64,000 nucleotides of DNA, from contig JABTUS010000001.1 in the NCBI GenBank assembly GCA_015075305.1, forward strand, positions 434,001-498,000. Reading direction: 5' to 3'. Positions 45,474-55,507 of the stretch are shown piece after piece (the stretch's first letter is position 1; every line of letters begins with the position of its first letter). Origin of the DNA: Opitutaceae bacterium (GTDB taxonomy: Bacteria; Verrucomicrobiota; Verrucomicrobiia; Opitutales; Opitutaceae). The position numbers and the translations under genes are program-made. The notes beneath the pieces are model-generated. The model saw nothing but the letters and a program-made list of their open reading frames with translations, did no database searches and was not told where the DNA came from.

Positions 45474-46562
45474 TCAGGTGCGGATGAAGATGCCCTTCAA
45501 GTTCATCTCCAACTGGGCCGGATTCGGTGAAAACTTCAGCGCATCGCTCCGCGCGATCCTGCCGGCCTTGACGAGGCGCAGCAGGTCCTTGTTGAAGGCA
45601 AAGGTCCCCGCCTCCGCACCACTCTCAAGCAGCACTTGGATCTTCTCAAACTGGCCTTCGAGGATCAAATTGCGCACCGTCGCGTCAGCCTGAAGGATTT
45701 CGTTCGCCGGATAGCGCCCGCCGCCTTCAATCGCCGGAATGAGCTTTTGACAGATGAATCCGCGGAGCGAGCCGGCGATCTGGCGGCGCGCCTGAATCTG
45801 CTGCTCCGGAGGGAAAAACTCGAACAGGCGCGTGAGCGACTGCGCCACCGTCGCCGCGTGCATCGTCGAAAAGACAAGATGCCCGGTTTCCGCTGCGCTG
45901 ATCGCCGTCTCAAACGTCTCCCTGTCCCGCATCTCGCCGATCAGAATGATGTCGGGATTCTGACGCAGCACGGACTTGATCGCCAGTTGAAAGCTCTGCA
46001 CATCCAGTCCGATCTCGCGCTGCTGGAACACCGACTTGTCGTCCTGAAACGTGTACTCGATCGGATCCTCGATGGTCACTATGTGACGATCATGATTGTG
46101 ATTAATCCAATCCAGCATCGAGGCCATGGTTGAACTCTTGCCGGAGCCCGTCGCGCCGCAGACAAGCAGAATGCCATCCTTGGCCTGGGCGAGTCTTAGA
46201 AGCGGCTCCGCCTGAAGATTCAGTTCCTCGAACGTTGGAACACGGCTCTTGATGTGGCGAAAGACGATGCTGACCAATCCCCGCTGATGAAAGCCATTGA
46301 CGCGAAACCTTCCGACATCGGCCACGGAGTAAGCGAAATCAATTTGCCCTTCCTCCTCCCACCGCTGCTTGAAAACCTTTGGCACGTTCTCATCGACAAA
46401 TGTCTGCGCCTCGACCGCGGTGATGGGATCCATGTCAACCGGCTTCAGGCGGCCCGAAAGCCGGACATACCCTGGTTTGTTTGACTTGACGACGACATCG
46501 CTCGCCCCGCTCTCGACGGCAAGCCGCAGCAAGTCGGTAAAAATTTCGGTATTGGGAGACAT
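45474..46562 (-). CDS. PilT/PilU-type pilus retraction ATPase
   Basis: A 362-aa hexameric ATPase of the type IV pilus retraction family. Walker A GATGSGKSST, the Asp box TIEDPIEYTF, Walker B ILIGEMRD and the His box STMHAATVAQSLTRL are present, and the length matches PilT. The N-terminal segment ESGASDVVVKSNKP is typical. It is divergent from dapA. No pilin or assembly gene is nearby, which is usual for pilT. Confidence 0.92.
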   Translation of the reverse strand: MSPNTEIFTDLLRLAVESGASDVVVKSNKPGYVRLSGRLKPVDMDPITAVEAQTFVDENVPKVFKQRWEEEGQIDFAYSVADVGRFRVNGFHQRGLVSIVFRHIKSRVPTFEELNLQAEPLLRLAQAKDGILLVCGATGSGKSSTMASMLDWINHNHDRHIVTIEDPIEYTFQDDKSVFQQREIGLDVQSFQLAIKSVLRQNPDIILIGEMRDRETFETAISAAETGHLVFSTMHAATVAQSLTRLFEFFPPEQQIQARRQIAGSLRGFICQKLIPAIEGGGRYPANEILQADATVRNLILEGQFEKIQVLLESGAEAGTFAFNKDLLRLVKAGRIARSDALKFSPNPAQLEMNLKGIFIRT

Positions 46563-46629
46563 GGGGGCGGACAGAATATCGTTGCGATCTCGGTATAGTG
46601 CTCTGCTTTTCTGGGAAAGGTATCACTCC

Positions 46630-47517
46630 ATGAAGCTCCGTCCACTCACCGGTGCCATCACCGCGCTCGTCACTCCATTTCGTAATCAGCTTGTTTCGGA
46701 CGCTGATCTCAAAAAGTTAGTGGAATTTCAGATCAAAGGCGGAATCAACGGGCTGGTTCCCGTGGGAACGACGGGGGAATCCCCGACCCTGGACCATCGC
46801 GAACACCTGGAGGTCATTGAAAAGGTCATTGCCTTTGCCCGCGGGCGCGTGCCCGTGATTGCGGGCACGGGCTCGAATTCGACCAAGGAAGCCGTCGAAT
46901 TGACAGAGCTTTCACATCGTGCCGGCGCTGACGCGATGCTGGTTGTCGCTCCCTATTACAACAAGCCGAGCCAGGAGGGTCTTTTCCAGCACTTCTGCGC
47001 CATCGCGGAAGCCACCGACCGCCCGATCATCCTCTACTCCATCCCTTCGCGCTGCGGCATCGAAATCAGCGTTGGTGTCGTTGCCCGTCTGGCGGAGAAG
47101 TTCCGCCATGTCCGCTGGATCAAGGAGGCCGGTGGTTCCGTTGATCGTGTGGACCAGCTCAAGCAGGCGCTCGGCAGGGAGCTTACGGTGCTGAGCGGCG
47201 ACGACAGCATGACCCTCCCGTTCATGGCTGTTGGAGCGGAAGGTGTGATCAGCGTCGTCTCGAACCTTCTTCCCAGGGACATCGTGCAACTCACCCAAGC
47301 CGCTTTGGCCAACGATTTCGCCCGCGCCGGAAAACTGCATCGCCGGCTGTACCCGGTCTTCAAGGCAATGTTCCTCGACCCCAATCCCGTGCCCGTCAAG
47401 GCGGCCCTCGCCCGGGCCGGCATCATCGGCTCCGCCGAGGTGCGGGGGCCGCTGAGCAGCATCGCGCCCGCAAACGAAAAGATTCTTTTCGATGCATTGG
47501 CCGCAATTGGACGCTGA
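46630..47517 (+). CDS. dapA: 4-hydroxy-tetrahydrodipicolinate synthase
   Basis: A 295-aa class I aldolase condensing pyruvate with aspartate semialdehyde in lysine and peptidoglycan synthesis. Visible are the TPF segment ALVTPF, GTTGESPTL, the YYNKPSQEG motif with catalytic tyrosine, and the Schiff-base lysine in RWIKEAGGS. ATG 46630 gives the conserved N-terminus; the frame open to 46369 is spurious. dapB follows after 7 bp. With dapL elsewhere in the window this supports the diaminopimelate aminotransferase route. Confidence 0.95.
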   Translation: MKLRPLTGAITALVTPFRNQLVSDADLKKLVEFQIKGGINGLVPVGTTGESPTLDHREHLEVIEKVIAFARGRVPVIAGTGSNSTKEAVELTELSHRAGADAMLVVAPYYNKPSQEGLFQHFCAIAEATDRPIILYSIPSRCGIEISVGVVARLAEKFRHVRWIKEAGGSVDRVDQLKQALGRELTVLSGDDSMTLPFMAVGAEGVISVVSNLLPRDIVQLTQAALANDFARAGKLHRRLYPVFKAMFLDPNPVPVKAALARAGIIGSAEVRGPLSSIAPANEKILFDALAAIGR

Positions 47518-47524
47518 ATCCATC

Positions 47525-48256
47525 ATGGCTCTCTCAATCGGCATCATTGGTTCGCGCGGGCGCATGGGGCAGGCGGTCGCTGCAGCCGCCCGCGACACCG
47601 GCGTGGGCATCAGCGCCCAAGGCGACGCAGGCGATGATCTGGCCGCTGTCGTTGCCGAGGCTTCCGTCGTCATCGACTTCTCCGCCCACAGCGCCACGGC
47701 CCAAGTGATCCAGCTCGCCACGACGCACAGGAAGCCATTGGTCATAGGCACCACAGGACACGCTGCAGAGGAAAAGAAGCGCCTGCTCGCGCTCGCCAGC
47801 GCCTGCCCGTGCGTCTGGTCAGGCAATTATTCGGTCGGCGTGAACCTGCTCTTCGCGCTGACTCAGCGCGCCGCCGCCGTGCTTGGCGACGACTACGATG
47901 CCGAAGTCGTCGAAATGCACCACCGCTTCAAGAAGGATGCGCCGAGCGGAACGGCTGAACGCCTGCTTGAGATCATTCTGAAGGAGCGAAACCTCGGTGC
48001 GAATGCACTTCGCCACGGCCGCCACGGCATCACCGGTGAGCGCACCCGCACGGAGGTCGGAGTTCACGCGCTCCGCGGGGGTGATGTGGTTGGTGATCAC
48101 ACGGTGATGTTCGCGGCGCTGGGCGAGCGTCTTGAGCTCACGCACAAGGCGTCGGATCGAAGCATCTTCGCGCGGGGCGCCATCCGCGCCGCCGCCTGGG
48201 TCGTGGGTCGCCCCCCTGGGGTCTACGACATGCAGGATGTGCTTGGTTTGCGCTGA
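47525..48256 (+). CDS. dapB: 4-hydroxy-tetrahydrodipicolinate reductase
   Basis: A 243-aa NAD(P)H-dependent reductase, next step after DapA. The nucleotide motif GIIGSRGRMGQAV, VIDFSAHSA, VIGTTGH and the catalytic EMHHRFKKDAPSGTA are all present. ATG 47525 was chosen over 47492 because it removes overlap with dapA and starts at the Rossmann strand. It is slightly shorter than the E. coli enzyme (273 aa). dapA and dapB are one transcription unit, and ruvA follows 42 bp later. Confidence 0.95.
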   Translation: MALSIGIIGSRGRMGQAVAAAARDTGVGISAQGDAGDDLAAVVAEASVVIDFSAHSATAQVIQLATTHRKPLVIGTTGHAAEEKKRLLALASACPCVWSGNYSVGVNLLFALTQRAAAVLGDDYDAEVVEMHHRFKKDAPSGTAERLLEIILKERNLGANALRHGRHGITGERTRTEVGVHALRGGDVVGDHTVMFAALGERLELTHKASDRSIFARGAIRAAAWVVGRPPGVYDMQDVLGLR

Positions 48257-48298
48257 CAGCGCATTCCGCAAGCGACCCTTAGTTCGACAACCAGACTC

Positions 48299-48913
48299 AT
48301 GATCACATCCGTGCAGGGTATTCTCGTGTCCGCCACACCGCTCGTCGCGGTGATTGACATCGGCGGCATCGCCTACGAGGCGAACATCCCCGTCACGACT
48401 GCGGAACGCCTCCCGGCGGTTGGCAGCACGGTCAAGCTGCACACCCTGGTCATTTATCGCGAGGACGCCCAGACCCTCTACGGATTTGCGTCGACCGCAG
48501 ACCGGGATTTTTTCCGCTTGATGATCGACCATGTGACCGGCGTGGGGCCCAGAATGGCGCTCTCGATCATGAGCAAGCTCTCGCTCGCCTCACTCGAGGC
48601 GGCTGTCAGTCAGGGCGATGTCGCGCTCCTTGCCAAATGCCCGGGCATCGGCAGGAAAACCGCCGAGCGGCTCGTGGTTGAGCTTCGCGGCCGAATTGCA
48701 CCCGCTGGATCGGGCATCGCGCCGGGGGACGTTGCCTCCAGCGTCTCAATGCCTGCGAACAGCGGAGGCTCAACGCGCACGGCGGACGCGGTCAAGGCGC
48801 TGATCGCCCTGGGTTACCGCGCTCCTGATGCGGACGAAGCCGTGCGGCGGGCAGTCCAGGCGCTTGGACCGGCGGCTACAACGGAGGATTTGATCAGGAA
48901 GGCCTTTGCCTGA
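48299..48913 (+). CDS. ruvA: Holliday junction branch migration protein RuvA
   Basis: A 204-aa DNA-binding subunit of RuvAB. The OB fold (MITSVQGILVSATPLVAVI), two helix-hairpin-helix motifs (VTGVGPRMALSIM and CPGIGRKTAERLVVELRG) and the C-terminal RuvB-contact domain (AVKALIALGYRAPDADEAV) are visible. It is probably cotranscribed with dapA and dapB. ruvB is not in the window. Confidence 0.95.
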   Translation: MITSVQGILVSATPLVAVIDIGGIAYEANIPVTTAERLPAVGSTVKLHTLVIYREDAQTLYGFASTADRDFFRLMIDHVTGVGPRMALSIMSKLSLASLEAAVSQGDVALLAKCPGIGRKTAERLVVELRGRIAPAGSGIAPGDVASSVSMPANSGGSTRTADAVKALIALGYRAPDADEAVRRAVQALGPAATTEDLIRKAFA

Positions 48914-48988
48914 GGCCCGGCCCGCCGGGCATGCGGGAGAAGTGCGTATCCAGCGATTGACTACGCGGTGCGACAGCGTGTGCGGCAA

Positions 48989-49783
48989 TCACCGCTGAAA
49001 CTGGAACGATATCATCTCCACATTGCCCTGCATCGGCTCGCGTCCGCGATAAATCCGTGTCTCTGGGCGCGCGAGCACCGGCTGCCGCTCAAACGCGGCT
49101 TCCTGTCCCGACAGGGCATTCAATGGAGGCAGCTTGACGTTGTTGAGCCATGCGAGATCCACCTGGTGGGTGCTGGACGAGCCGTTGCCCGCCGTGCGGC
49201 CGATGACAGTCGTCGCTCTCGCGAGAAAGGATTTGAAGGACGGGCGAAACGACTCCTGCGCTCTTGCGTCGGAAACGGCCGGTGGAATGGAAACCTCAGT
49301 CTCGGACAAGACTGCACCCACGGGCGTCACGATGGCATGGGCATTCGTACCTGCCGCGAGTTGCGCCAGGACGGCGGGGCCTGATTCATCCGGCCGCGTC
49401 GCCGCAATTTCGGGCGCGAGGGTGCCAGCACCGGACTTGGTCCGAACGAATTCCGAAAGCCGGTCCGTGCCAAGAACCGCCACAAATGCAATCGCTGCAG
49501 CCAGGCCCATGGCTGGAACAACAGCCCATCGCCAGATGGGCGCCATCCGGGATGAACGTGGATGGGAATCAAAGGATGACAGGACCGCGGCCGTCTTGGG
49601 CGCGAGCGAGCGCTCCGCGTCAAACAGGACGGCGCAGGCCTTCTGCATCCGGCAATACTGGGAGTAGATGCGACGGCGCTCCGGGCTCCGCTGCACCTCC
49701 GCCTCGAGTTCCACCGCCTCTGCAGGTGTCAGCCGATGGTCGACATAGAGATTCAACAATTCGATATACCGCGACTCTTTCAT
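48989..49783 (-). CDS. Membrane-anchored anti-sigma factor-like protein
   Basis: A 264-aa protein encoded directly after an ECF sigma factor, overlapping it by 4 bp (ATGA). The cytoplasmic N-terminus (LLNLYVDHRLTPAEAVELEA, YSQYCRMQKAC) resembles anti-sigma domains but lacks the HxxxCxxC zinc motif. One transmembrane helix (WAVVPAMGLAAAIAFVAVL) and a long extracytoplasmic, low-complexity C-terminus follow. By position and topology it should hold the sigma factor inactive until an envelope signal arrives. The signal is unknown. Confidence 0.8.
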   Translation of the reverse strand: MKESRYIELLNLYVDHRLTPAEAVELEAEVQRSPERRRIYSQYCRMQKACAVLFDAERSLAPKTAAVLSSFDSHPRSSRMAPIWRWAVVPAMGLAAAIAFVAVLGTDRLSEFVRTKSGAGTLAPEIAATRPDESGPAVLAQLAAGTNAHAIVTPVGAVLSETEVSIPPAVSDARAQESFRPSFKSFLARATTVIGRTAGNGSSSTHQVDLAWLNNVKLPPLNALSGQEAAFERQPVLARPETRIYRGREPMQGNVEMISFQFQR

Positions 49784-50382
49784 TTGAAATCTTCCCCCAT
49801 GCGTTGCCGAAGGCTCTCACGCGCACGCGCGATCCGGCTTTTGACAGTACCGACTGAAATCCCCAGGATGACCGCTATCTCCTCATAGGACAGATTCTTG
49901 ATGTTGCGAAGGACGAGGATTTCGCGGTGCTTGGGTGAAAGCTTTTCCATTCCGACCGCGATACGGTCGACGAGTTCCTGGGTCACCGTGACATTGTCCG
50001 GAGTCTCCTGTTCTGCAGCGAAAACCTCACTCAGCGGCGTGGCATTGTCCGGCCCAACGGGCTGGTCGAAGGATACCGTTTGATCACGCTTCCGCCGCCA
50101 CCAGTACCAGTATCGATTCCGGGCCAAATTGGTTGCAATTTGATACAGCCATGTGGAAAAGGCAGACTCCCCGCGGAAATTCACCAGCCCCTTGTGCGCG
50201 CGAATAAACGCATCCTGCGTGACCTCCTCTGCATCCTGCTGGTTTCTAAGCAGTTGATGCACCATGGCGTAGATGCGATCCCAATGACGCCGCACCATTT
50301 CATCGAATGCCGACTGGTCGCCGGACTTGAATCGGTCAACCAGCATCCTGTCGAAGGCAACATCCTGCGCTTTTGTGCTCAT
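49780..50382 (-). CDS. ECF-type RNA polymerase sigma factor
   Basis: A 200-aa sigma factor of the RpoE class. Region 2 (HWDRIYAMVHQLL, AEEVTQDAFIRAHKGL, STWLYQIATNLARNRYW) and region 4 (LSPKHREILVLRNIKNLSYE, LGISVGTVKSRIARARE) are clear. The ATG at 50382 is preferred over 50427. It overlaps the anti-sigma gene by 4 bp, a standard sigma/anti-sigma operon. A possible self-recognised promoter lies upstream (50426-50455). Confidence 0.93.
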   Translation of the reverse strand: MSTKAQDVAFDRMLVDRFKSGDQSAFDEMVRRHWDRIYAMVHQLLRNQQDAEEVTQDAFIRAHKGLVNFRGESAFSTWLYQIATNLARNRYWYWWRRKRDQTVSFDQPVGPDNATPLSEVFAAEQETPDNVTVTQELVDRIAVGMEKLSPKHREILVLRNIKNLSYEEIAVILGISVGTVKSRIARARESLRQRMGEDFK

Positions 50383-50750
50383 ACGCTCAGCAGCAGTGTG
50401 ATGGACGTATTTTTGAATTGTTCCCACAGATTGGAGCCGGCGGACAAAAAGTTCCAGTTAAGCGCAGCTTCCTGCAGATTGACGCTTATTCTCATCAAGC
50501 CGACACATCGATTCAGTCAATCCACGAATGGTCGAAATGCAAAACGCCTCACAACGTTTGCGGAAGCATGCCGGAGACAGCCTTCTACGGTACGGCAACC
50601 CGAAGGATCTGTTCCCATCTGGATCAAGTGCGCTGGCTGATCGGAACGACAGGACTGCCGAAAGAGAATTAGCTGTTCAAACAGGACCGCACATTCTTCG
50701 TGAATAGCATCCGTGTTTGCGTCGGCCCTGTCGCAAACCTGAGCCTTTAA
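50383..50750. other. Intergenic region upstream of the ECF sigma gene with a candidate ECF promoter
   Basis: No gene seen. On the minus strand GGAACTT (50449-50455) and TCTGT (50426-50430) resemble the -35 and -10 of ECF promoters, but the 18-nt spacing is longer than the usual 16. The candidate would allow autoregulation. The rest, toward the nadB 3' end, shows no terminator with a T-run. Confidence 0.3.
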
Positions 50751-52382
50751 CTACACTGCCCCGCGGACCACCACGGAATCCAGTCCCTTCCTGAACTTTC
50801 TCGGAAAGTCAGCGATCGCATGCAGCCCGCGGCTCTCCTTTCGCTGAAGCGCGCAGGTCACTATCAGGCTGGCTATCTGCAGCAGGTTGCGCAGCTCGAG
50901 GAGCTTGGGATCGACCGAGAAGTTCCAGTAGTAATCGTGGATCTCACGCGTGAGTGTGTCGATGCGCGTGCGTGCCCGCTCCAGCCGCTTGGTCGTGCGC
51001 ATGATGCCCACATAGTCCCAGAGCGTGCGGCGCAGTTCATCCCAGTTGTGCGAGAGCACCACCCGCTCGTCCGGATCCTCGCCGCCGAGATCGCGCCAGG
51101 CGGGCAGCGCTCCCGCGTCCGTCCTGAGTTCGCGCAGGTGGGCGTCGACCGCGCTGGCGCCGCGGTGCGACATCACAACCGCCTCGAGCAGCGAGTTGCT
51201 GGCAAGCCGGTTTGCGCCATGCAGACCCGTGCTCGCCACCTCGCCGGAGGCATACAATCCGGGCAGACTGGTCTCCGCGGAAAGATTCGTCACCACTCCG
51301 CCACAGGTGTAATGCGCGGCCGGCACAACCGGCACCTTTTCCCTTGTCAGGTCGTATCCGAGGCGTTTGCAGGTGCGATGAATCTGGGGAAAATGGCCGC
51401 GGATGAAATCCGCCCGCCGGTGGGTGATGTCCAGCCACACATGCGGCGAGCCGCTCCGCTTCATCTCATTGTCGATCGCTCGCGCCACGATGTCGCGCGG
51501 AGCCAGATCCGCGAGCGGGTGATACCGCTTCATGAACGCCTCGCCCTCGAAGTTGCGAAGAATCGCGCCCTCGCCCCGCACCGCCTCGCTTATGAGGAAG
51601 CGCTCCCCGGTCGTTGAATAGAGCGTGGTCGGGTGAAACTGGATGAACTCCATGTTGCGGATCTCAACACCCGCACGATAGGCCATGGCGATGCCATCGC
51701 CGGTCGCAATGTCCGGATTCGTCGTGTACAGATAAACCTGCCCTGCTCCGCCCGAGGCGAGCATGACAACCGGTGCTCTGAAAGTCACCACCCGTCCGCT
51801 CTGCACGTCGAGCGCGTACAGGCCGGCAACCCGCCTCGCATTCCCGCGTCCAGCTCCGCCAGCCTTGTCCGATGTTATGATGTCGATCGCGAAAACATGC
51901 TCGAGCAGGTGCACGCGCTGGGCTCGCGCCACCGCCTTGAGCAAGGCCTCCTCGATCGCCTTTCCCGTGGTGTCCCTGACATGGAGGATGCGCCGCTCCC
52001 CGTGCCCCCCCTCGCGTCCGAGATCATAGGTCCCCGCTTCATTGCGGGAAAACTTCACGCCCCAGTCCACCAGCTCGCGCACCCGGTCCGGGCCGTCCCG
52101 AATGATCTCCCTCACGACCGTTTCATCACACAGGCCGTCGCCCGCGACAAGCGTGTCGCGCACGTGTTTGTCGAAATCGTCCGTCTGCGCGGTCACGACG
52201 GCGATGCCGCCCTGGGCGAAATTGGTGTTCGAATCCGCCTTGTTCTTCTTCGTCAGAATCGCCACCGAATGCCCGCGCGCGGCGGCCTTCAGCGCAAAGC
52301 TGAGACCAGCAATGCCGCTTCCAACGACGAGAATGTCGTAGCTCCGTCGCAATGCGCCGCGATTCCGCCTTCGAGGTTTCAC
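50751..52382 (-). CDS. nadB: L-aspartate oxidase
   Basis: A 543-aa flavoenzyme oxidising aspartate to iminoaspartate for NAD synthesis. The FAD motif ILVVGSGIAGLSFAL, the substrate loop NTNFAQGGIA, REGGHGERRILH with the catalytic region, HPTTLYSTTGERFLISEAVRGEGA-type text in the middle and CGGVVTNLSAETSLPGLYA are typical of NadB and distinguish it from succinate dehydrogenase. It starts at a GTG overlapping the panC stop (GTGA), so the two are translationally coupled. nadA and nadC are not in the window. Confidence 0.94.
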   Translation of the reverse strand: MKPRRRNRGALRRSYDILVVGSGIAGLSFALKAAARGHSVAILTKKNKADSNTNFAQGGIAVVTAQTDDFDKHVRDTLVAGDGLCDETVVREIIRDGPDRVRELVDWGVKFSRNEAGTYDLGREGGHGERRILHVRDTTGKAIEEALLKAVARAQRVHLLEHVFAIDIITSDKAGGAGRGNARRVAGLYALDVQSGRVVTFRAPVVMLASGGAGQVYLYTTNPDIATGDGIAMAYRAGVEIRNMEFIQFHPTTLYSTTGERFLISEAVRGEGAILRNFEGEAFMKRYHPLADLAPRDIVARAIDNEMKRSGSPHVWLDITHRRADFIRGHFPQIHRTCKRLGYDLTREKVPVVPAAHYTCGGVVTNLSAETSLPGLYASGEVASTGLHGANRLASNSLLEAVVMSHRGASAVDAHLRELRTDAGALPAWRDLGGEDPDERVVLSHNWDELRRTLWDYVGIMRTTKRLERARTRIDTLTREIHDYYWNFSVDPKLLELRNLLQIASLIVTCALQRKESRGLHAIADFPRKFRKGLDSVVVRGAV

Positions 52383-53221
52383 AGAAGAATATTGTCAATC
52401 AGGCGCACTTCATCAACCCACGCCGCGACGACCATCATGGATTTCCCGTGCACCGCCTCACGCGCGGTCTCCATGGTAACGCTGTCCGTCACGGCCGCAT
52501 AAATCACCCGCACCCGGCGGTGCTGCGCAAGGCTGTGCGTGACCTCCGCAATCAGTCGATCGGGCCTGTGCTCGCCGCGTTCAACCATGTCCCTGGCCTT
52601 GCTCAGCGCTTGGTACAACGCAACGGCCTCCCTTCGCTGGTTGGCGCTGAGATAGCGATTCCTCGAGCTCATCGCCAGCCCGTCCGCCTCACGCACCGTC
52701 GGCGCGACCAGGACCTCCACTGGAATCACCAGATCCGCAATCATCTTCCTGATCACCGCGACCTGCTGCGCATCCTTCTGCCCGAAAACCGCAATATCCG
52801 GCCCCACGATGTTCAGCAGTTTGGCGATCACCGTTGTCACTCCGCGAAAATGCGTCGGACGTGACGCGCCTTCGAGCGGCTTGCTCACGTGGTCTTCGAT
52901 GACGTACGTCGAATATCCCTTCGGGTACATCTCCTCGACTGACGGTGCAAATACCGCATCCGCGCCCGCCTCGCGGCAAAGCGCCTGGTCCGTCTCCAAC
53001 TCGCGCGGATACTTCGAGGCGTCCTCATTCGCCCCGAACTGCACCGGATTCACGAAAATCGACACAATCACCGTGTCGGCGTGCTCGGCAGCCAGCCGGA
53101 CCAGACTGCGATGCCCCTCGTGAAGCGCACCGAGAGTGGGCACCAGGGCGATGACATGCCCACCTGCGCGGCGCTCACGGGCAAGGGCCCGCATCGGGGA
53201 AATGCTGTGGATCGTTTGCAT
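52379..53221 (-). CDS. panC: Pantothenate synthetase
   Basis: A 280-aa ligase joining pantoate and beta-alanine with ATP. The N-terminal [17 protein letters not shown], the [18 protein letters not shown] motif and [15 protein letters not shown] are diagnostic. The ATG at 53221 gives the expected length. It overlaps nadB by 4 bp and diverges from dapL. Confidence 0.95.
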   Translation of the reverse strand: MQTIHSISPMRALARERRAGGHVIALVPTLGALHEGHRSLVRLAAEHADTVIVSIFVNPVQFGANEDASKYPRELETDQALCREAGADAVFAPSVEEMYPKGYSTYVIEDHVSKPLEGASRPTHFRGVTTVIAKLLNIVGPDIAVFGQKDAQQVAVIRKMIADLVIPVEVLVAPTVREADGLAMSSRNRYLSANQRREAVALYQALSKARDMVERGEHRPDRLIAEVTHSLAQHRRVRVIYAAVTDSVTMETAREAVHGKSMMVVAAWVDEVRLIDNILL

Positions 53222-53326
53222 GGAGGAGGCGATTCAACGACACGCTTGACACAAACAAACGGGAGCAGGTCCGCTAGTTCAAGTTTTTCACCCGCGCCCC
53301 ATGACGCGACAATCGCCACCTTCACA

Positions 53327-54556
53327 ATGATCCGCATCAACGAAAATTACACAAAGCTCAAGGCTTCCTACCTGTTCAGCGACATCGCCAGGAGGGTTTC
53401 CTCCTATGTTCAGGCGAATCCGACCAAGCCGGTCATTCGTCTCGGCATCGGCGACGTCACCGAGCCCCTGCCTCAGGTTTGCATAGATGCCCTCCACGCA
53501 GGCGCCGACGAGTTGTCGCGCCGGGCCACTTTCAAGGGCTACGGCCCGGAGCAGGGTTACGCGTTTTTGCGGGAGGCAATAGCCCAGAACGACTACGCGG
53601 CGCGCGGCTGCCGCATCGAGGCGGACGAGATCTTCGTTTCCGATGGATCGAAGTGCGACTGCGGCAACATCCAGGAGATCTTTGCCACGGACGGTCTGCG
53701 CCTGGCAATTCCGGATCCTGTCTATCCCGTCTATGTGGACACCAATGTCATGGCCGGCCGAACGGGCGGCGTGGTCAACGGGCGCTACGAAGGCATCACC
53801 TATCTCGAAAGCACCCCGGCCAATGGCTACGTTCCAGCCGTTCCCTCGGTTCCAACGGACTTGATCTACCTTTGTTTTCCCAACAATCCGACCGGAGCCG
53901 TCGCCACCCGGGAGCAACTCGCCGCATGGGTCGCTTACGCCCGCGCCAACAAGGCGATCATCCTCTTCGACTCCGCGTACGAGGCCTACATCCGCGACGC
54001 AAGGATTCCCCACTCCATCTATGAGATCGAGGGAGCGCGCGAGGTCGCCATTGAGTTCCGCAGCTTTTCCAAGACCGCCGGATTCACAGGCACGCGCTGC
54101 GCCTACACTGTTGTACCCAAGGACCTCGTCGCCTACGACAAAGCAGGCGGCACCCACTCGGTGCACGCGCTGTGGAACAGGCGTCACACGACAAAATTCA
54201 ACGGTGTTTCCTATCCGGTCCAGAAGGCCGCGGCCGCCATCTACACGGACGCCGGCAGGCAGCAGGTGAAGGCGATGACCGACTTCTACCTCGCAAACGC
54301 CGCCCTCATCCGCTCGGCGATTCTCAGCCTCGGATTCTCCTGTGTCGGCGGCGACAATGCACCCTACATCTGGATCAACACCGGTCGCGACTCATGGGAA
54401 TTCTTCGACCTCCTCCTCAACCAGGCCCAGGTCGTCTGCACGCCTGGCGCCGGTTTCGGCAAATGCGGCGAGGGTCATGTTCGCATCAGCGCGTTCAATT
54501 CACGCGAGAATGTGGAGACCGCGCTGGCGCGCATCGCGACCGCGCTGAAACGCTGA
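53327..54556 (+). CDS. dapL: LL-diaminopimelate aminotransferase
   Basis: A 409-aa PLP enzyme converting tetrahydrodipicolinate directly to LL-diaminopimelate with glutamate. The N-terminus [44 protein letters not shown] and the PLP lysine in [13 protein letters not shown] are hallmark DapL text. ATG 53327 is the conserved start; the frame open to 53081 is spurious. With dapA and dapB present, the cell likely makes diaminopimelate by the aminotransferase route without succinylated intermediates. Confidence 0.95.
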   Translation: MIRINENYTKLKASYLFSDIARRVSSYVQANPTKPVIRLGIGDVTEPLPQVCIDALHAGADELSRRATFKGYGPEQGYAFLREAIAQNDYAARGCRIEADEIFVSDGSKCDCGNIQEIFATDGLRLAIPDPVYPVYVDTNVMAGRTGGVVNGRYEGITYLESTPANGYVPAVPSVPTDLIYLCFPNNPTGAVATREQLAAWVAYARANKAIILFDSAYEAYIRDARIPHSIYEIEGAREVAIEFRSFSKTAGFTGTRCAYTVVPKDLVAYDKAGGTHSVHALWNRRHTTKFNGVSYPVQKAAAAIYTDAGRQQVKAMTDFYLANAALIRSAILSLGFSCVGGDNAPYIWINTGRDSWEFFDLLLNQAQVVCTPGAGFGKCGEGHVRISAFNSRENVETALARIATALKR

Positions 54557-54648
54557 GTCCGGTTGGAGAATCCAATCTCCGCTGGAGGGACAACGGCCGG
54601 CTGATTGGCGTAGGCGGACGCCGACCCCAGCCGGCATCTTCACATTGT

Positions 54649-54692
54649 CTGAGCGAAGGCGCACCAGCCGAATTTCGGCTGGCTTCGCTCAG
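54649..54692. other. Long nested hairpin between dapL and rpe
   Basis: CTGAGCGAAG (54649-54658) pairs with CTTCGCTCAG (54683-54692), and inside it CCAGCCGAA (54664-54672) pairs with TTCGGCTGG (54674-54682). No T-run follows on either strand. It ends 24 bp before the rpe start, so it could be an attenuator-like or mRNA-stability structure, or a REP-like element. Confidence 0.55.
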
Positions 54693-54716
54693 GCGTTCAC
54701 AGACAGTTGGCCCGTC

Positions 54717-55373
54717 GTGCTCCTCCAACCCATCCTCGCTCCCTCCCTGCTCGCCGGCAACCACGCCAACCTGGCTGAATCCGTCCGGCATGCGGAAGCC
54801 GCCCAGGTTCGCTGGCTGCATGTGGACGTCATGGACGGCCACTTTGTGCCCAACCTGTCGTTTGGCCCCCAGGTTGTGGCGGCGCTTCGACCGCTCACGA
54901 AGCTGTTCTTCGATACTCATCTCATGCTTTCGGAACCCCACCGCTATGTGGAGGCGTTTGCGGGAGCTGGCTCCAACTCGATCAGCATCCACATCGAGCC
55001 CGAGTATGACCACCTTGCCACCTTGCGGAGGATCCGAGATCTTGGATGCAAGCGCGGCATCGTCCTGAATCCTGGCACTCCCGTTGAAGCAGTCTCGCCG
55101 CTTCTCGCTGACGTGGATCTGGTCCTGGTGATGACCGTGCAGCCCGGATTTGGCGGACAGCCCTTCCGCGCTGAAATGACGGAGAAACTCCGCGTGCTTT
55201 CACGCTGGCGGGATGAGCGCCGCCTCGAGTTCCGCCTGGAGGTGGATGGAGGCATCGACCTTGAAACCGGCCGTTGTTGTCGCGATGCGGGAGCCGATAC
55301 TTTCGTCGCAGGCACATCCTTTTTTGCCGCCGAGGATGCGTCCGCTTTCGCCCGCACCGTCGCAGCCTGGTAG
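54717..55373 (+). CDS. rpe: Ribulose-phosphate 3-epimerase
   Basis: A 218-aa TIM-barrel epimerase of the pentose phosphate pathway. The motifs ILAPSLLAGNHANL, LHVDVMDGHFVPNLSFGP, FDTHLM, VMTVQPGFGGQPF and LEVDGGID are all present. The start is set at GTG 54717, which gives the canonical N-terminus; the longer frame from 54645 runs through the hairpin. It is downstream of dapL on the same strand and convergent with the ABC binding-protein gene. Confidence 0.93.
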   Translation: MLLQPILAPSLLAGNHANLAESVRHAEAAQVRWLHVDVMDGHFVPNLSFGPQVVAALRPLTKLFFDTHLMLSEPHRYVEAFAGAGSNSISIHIEPEYDHLATLRRIRDLGCKRGIVLNPGTPVEAVSPLLADVDLVLVMTVQPGFGGQPFRAEMTEKLRVLSRWRDERRLEFRLEVDGGIDLETGRCCRDAGADTFVAGTSFFAAEDASAFARTVAAW

Positions 55374-55507
55374 GAATCCGAGGCTCAGCCAGCGGTCACG
55401 TCAGACAAGAGTGCGACAACGATCCTCGCGCCACGCCCATGGCTCGCGCGTTGCGTCTCGTCGCCACCCATTCCGCCACTTGCCTGTCCTGAATCCACGC
55501 GGATCAA

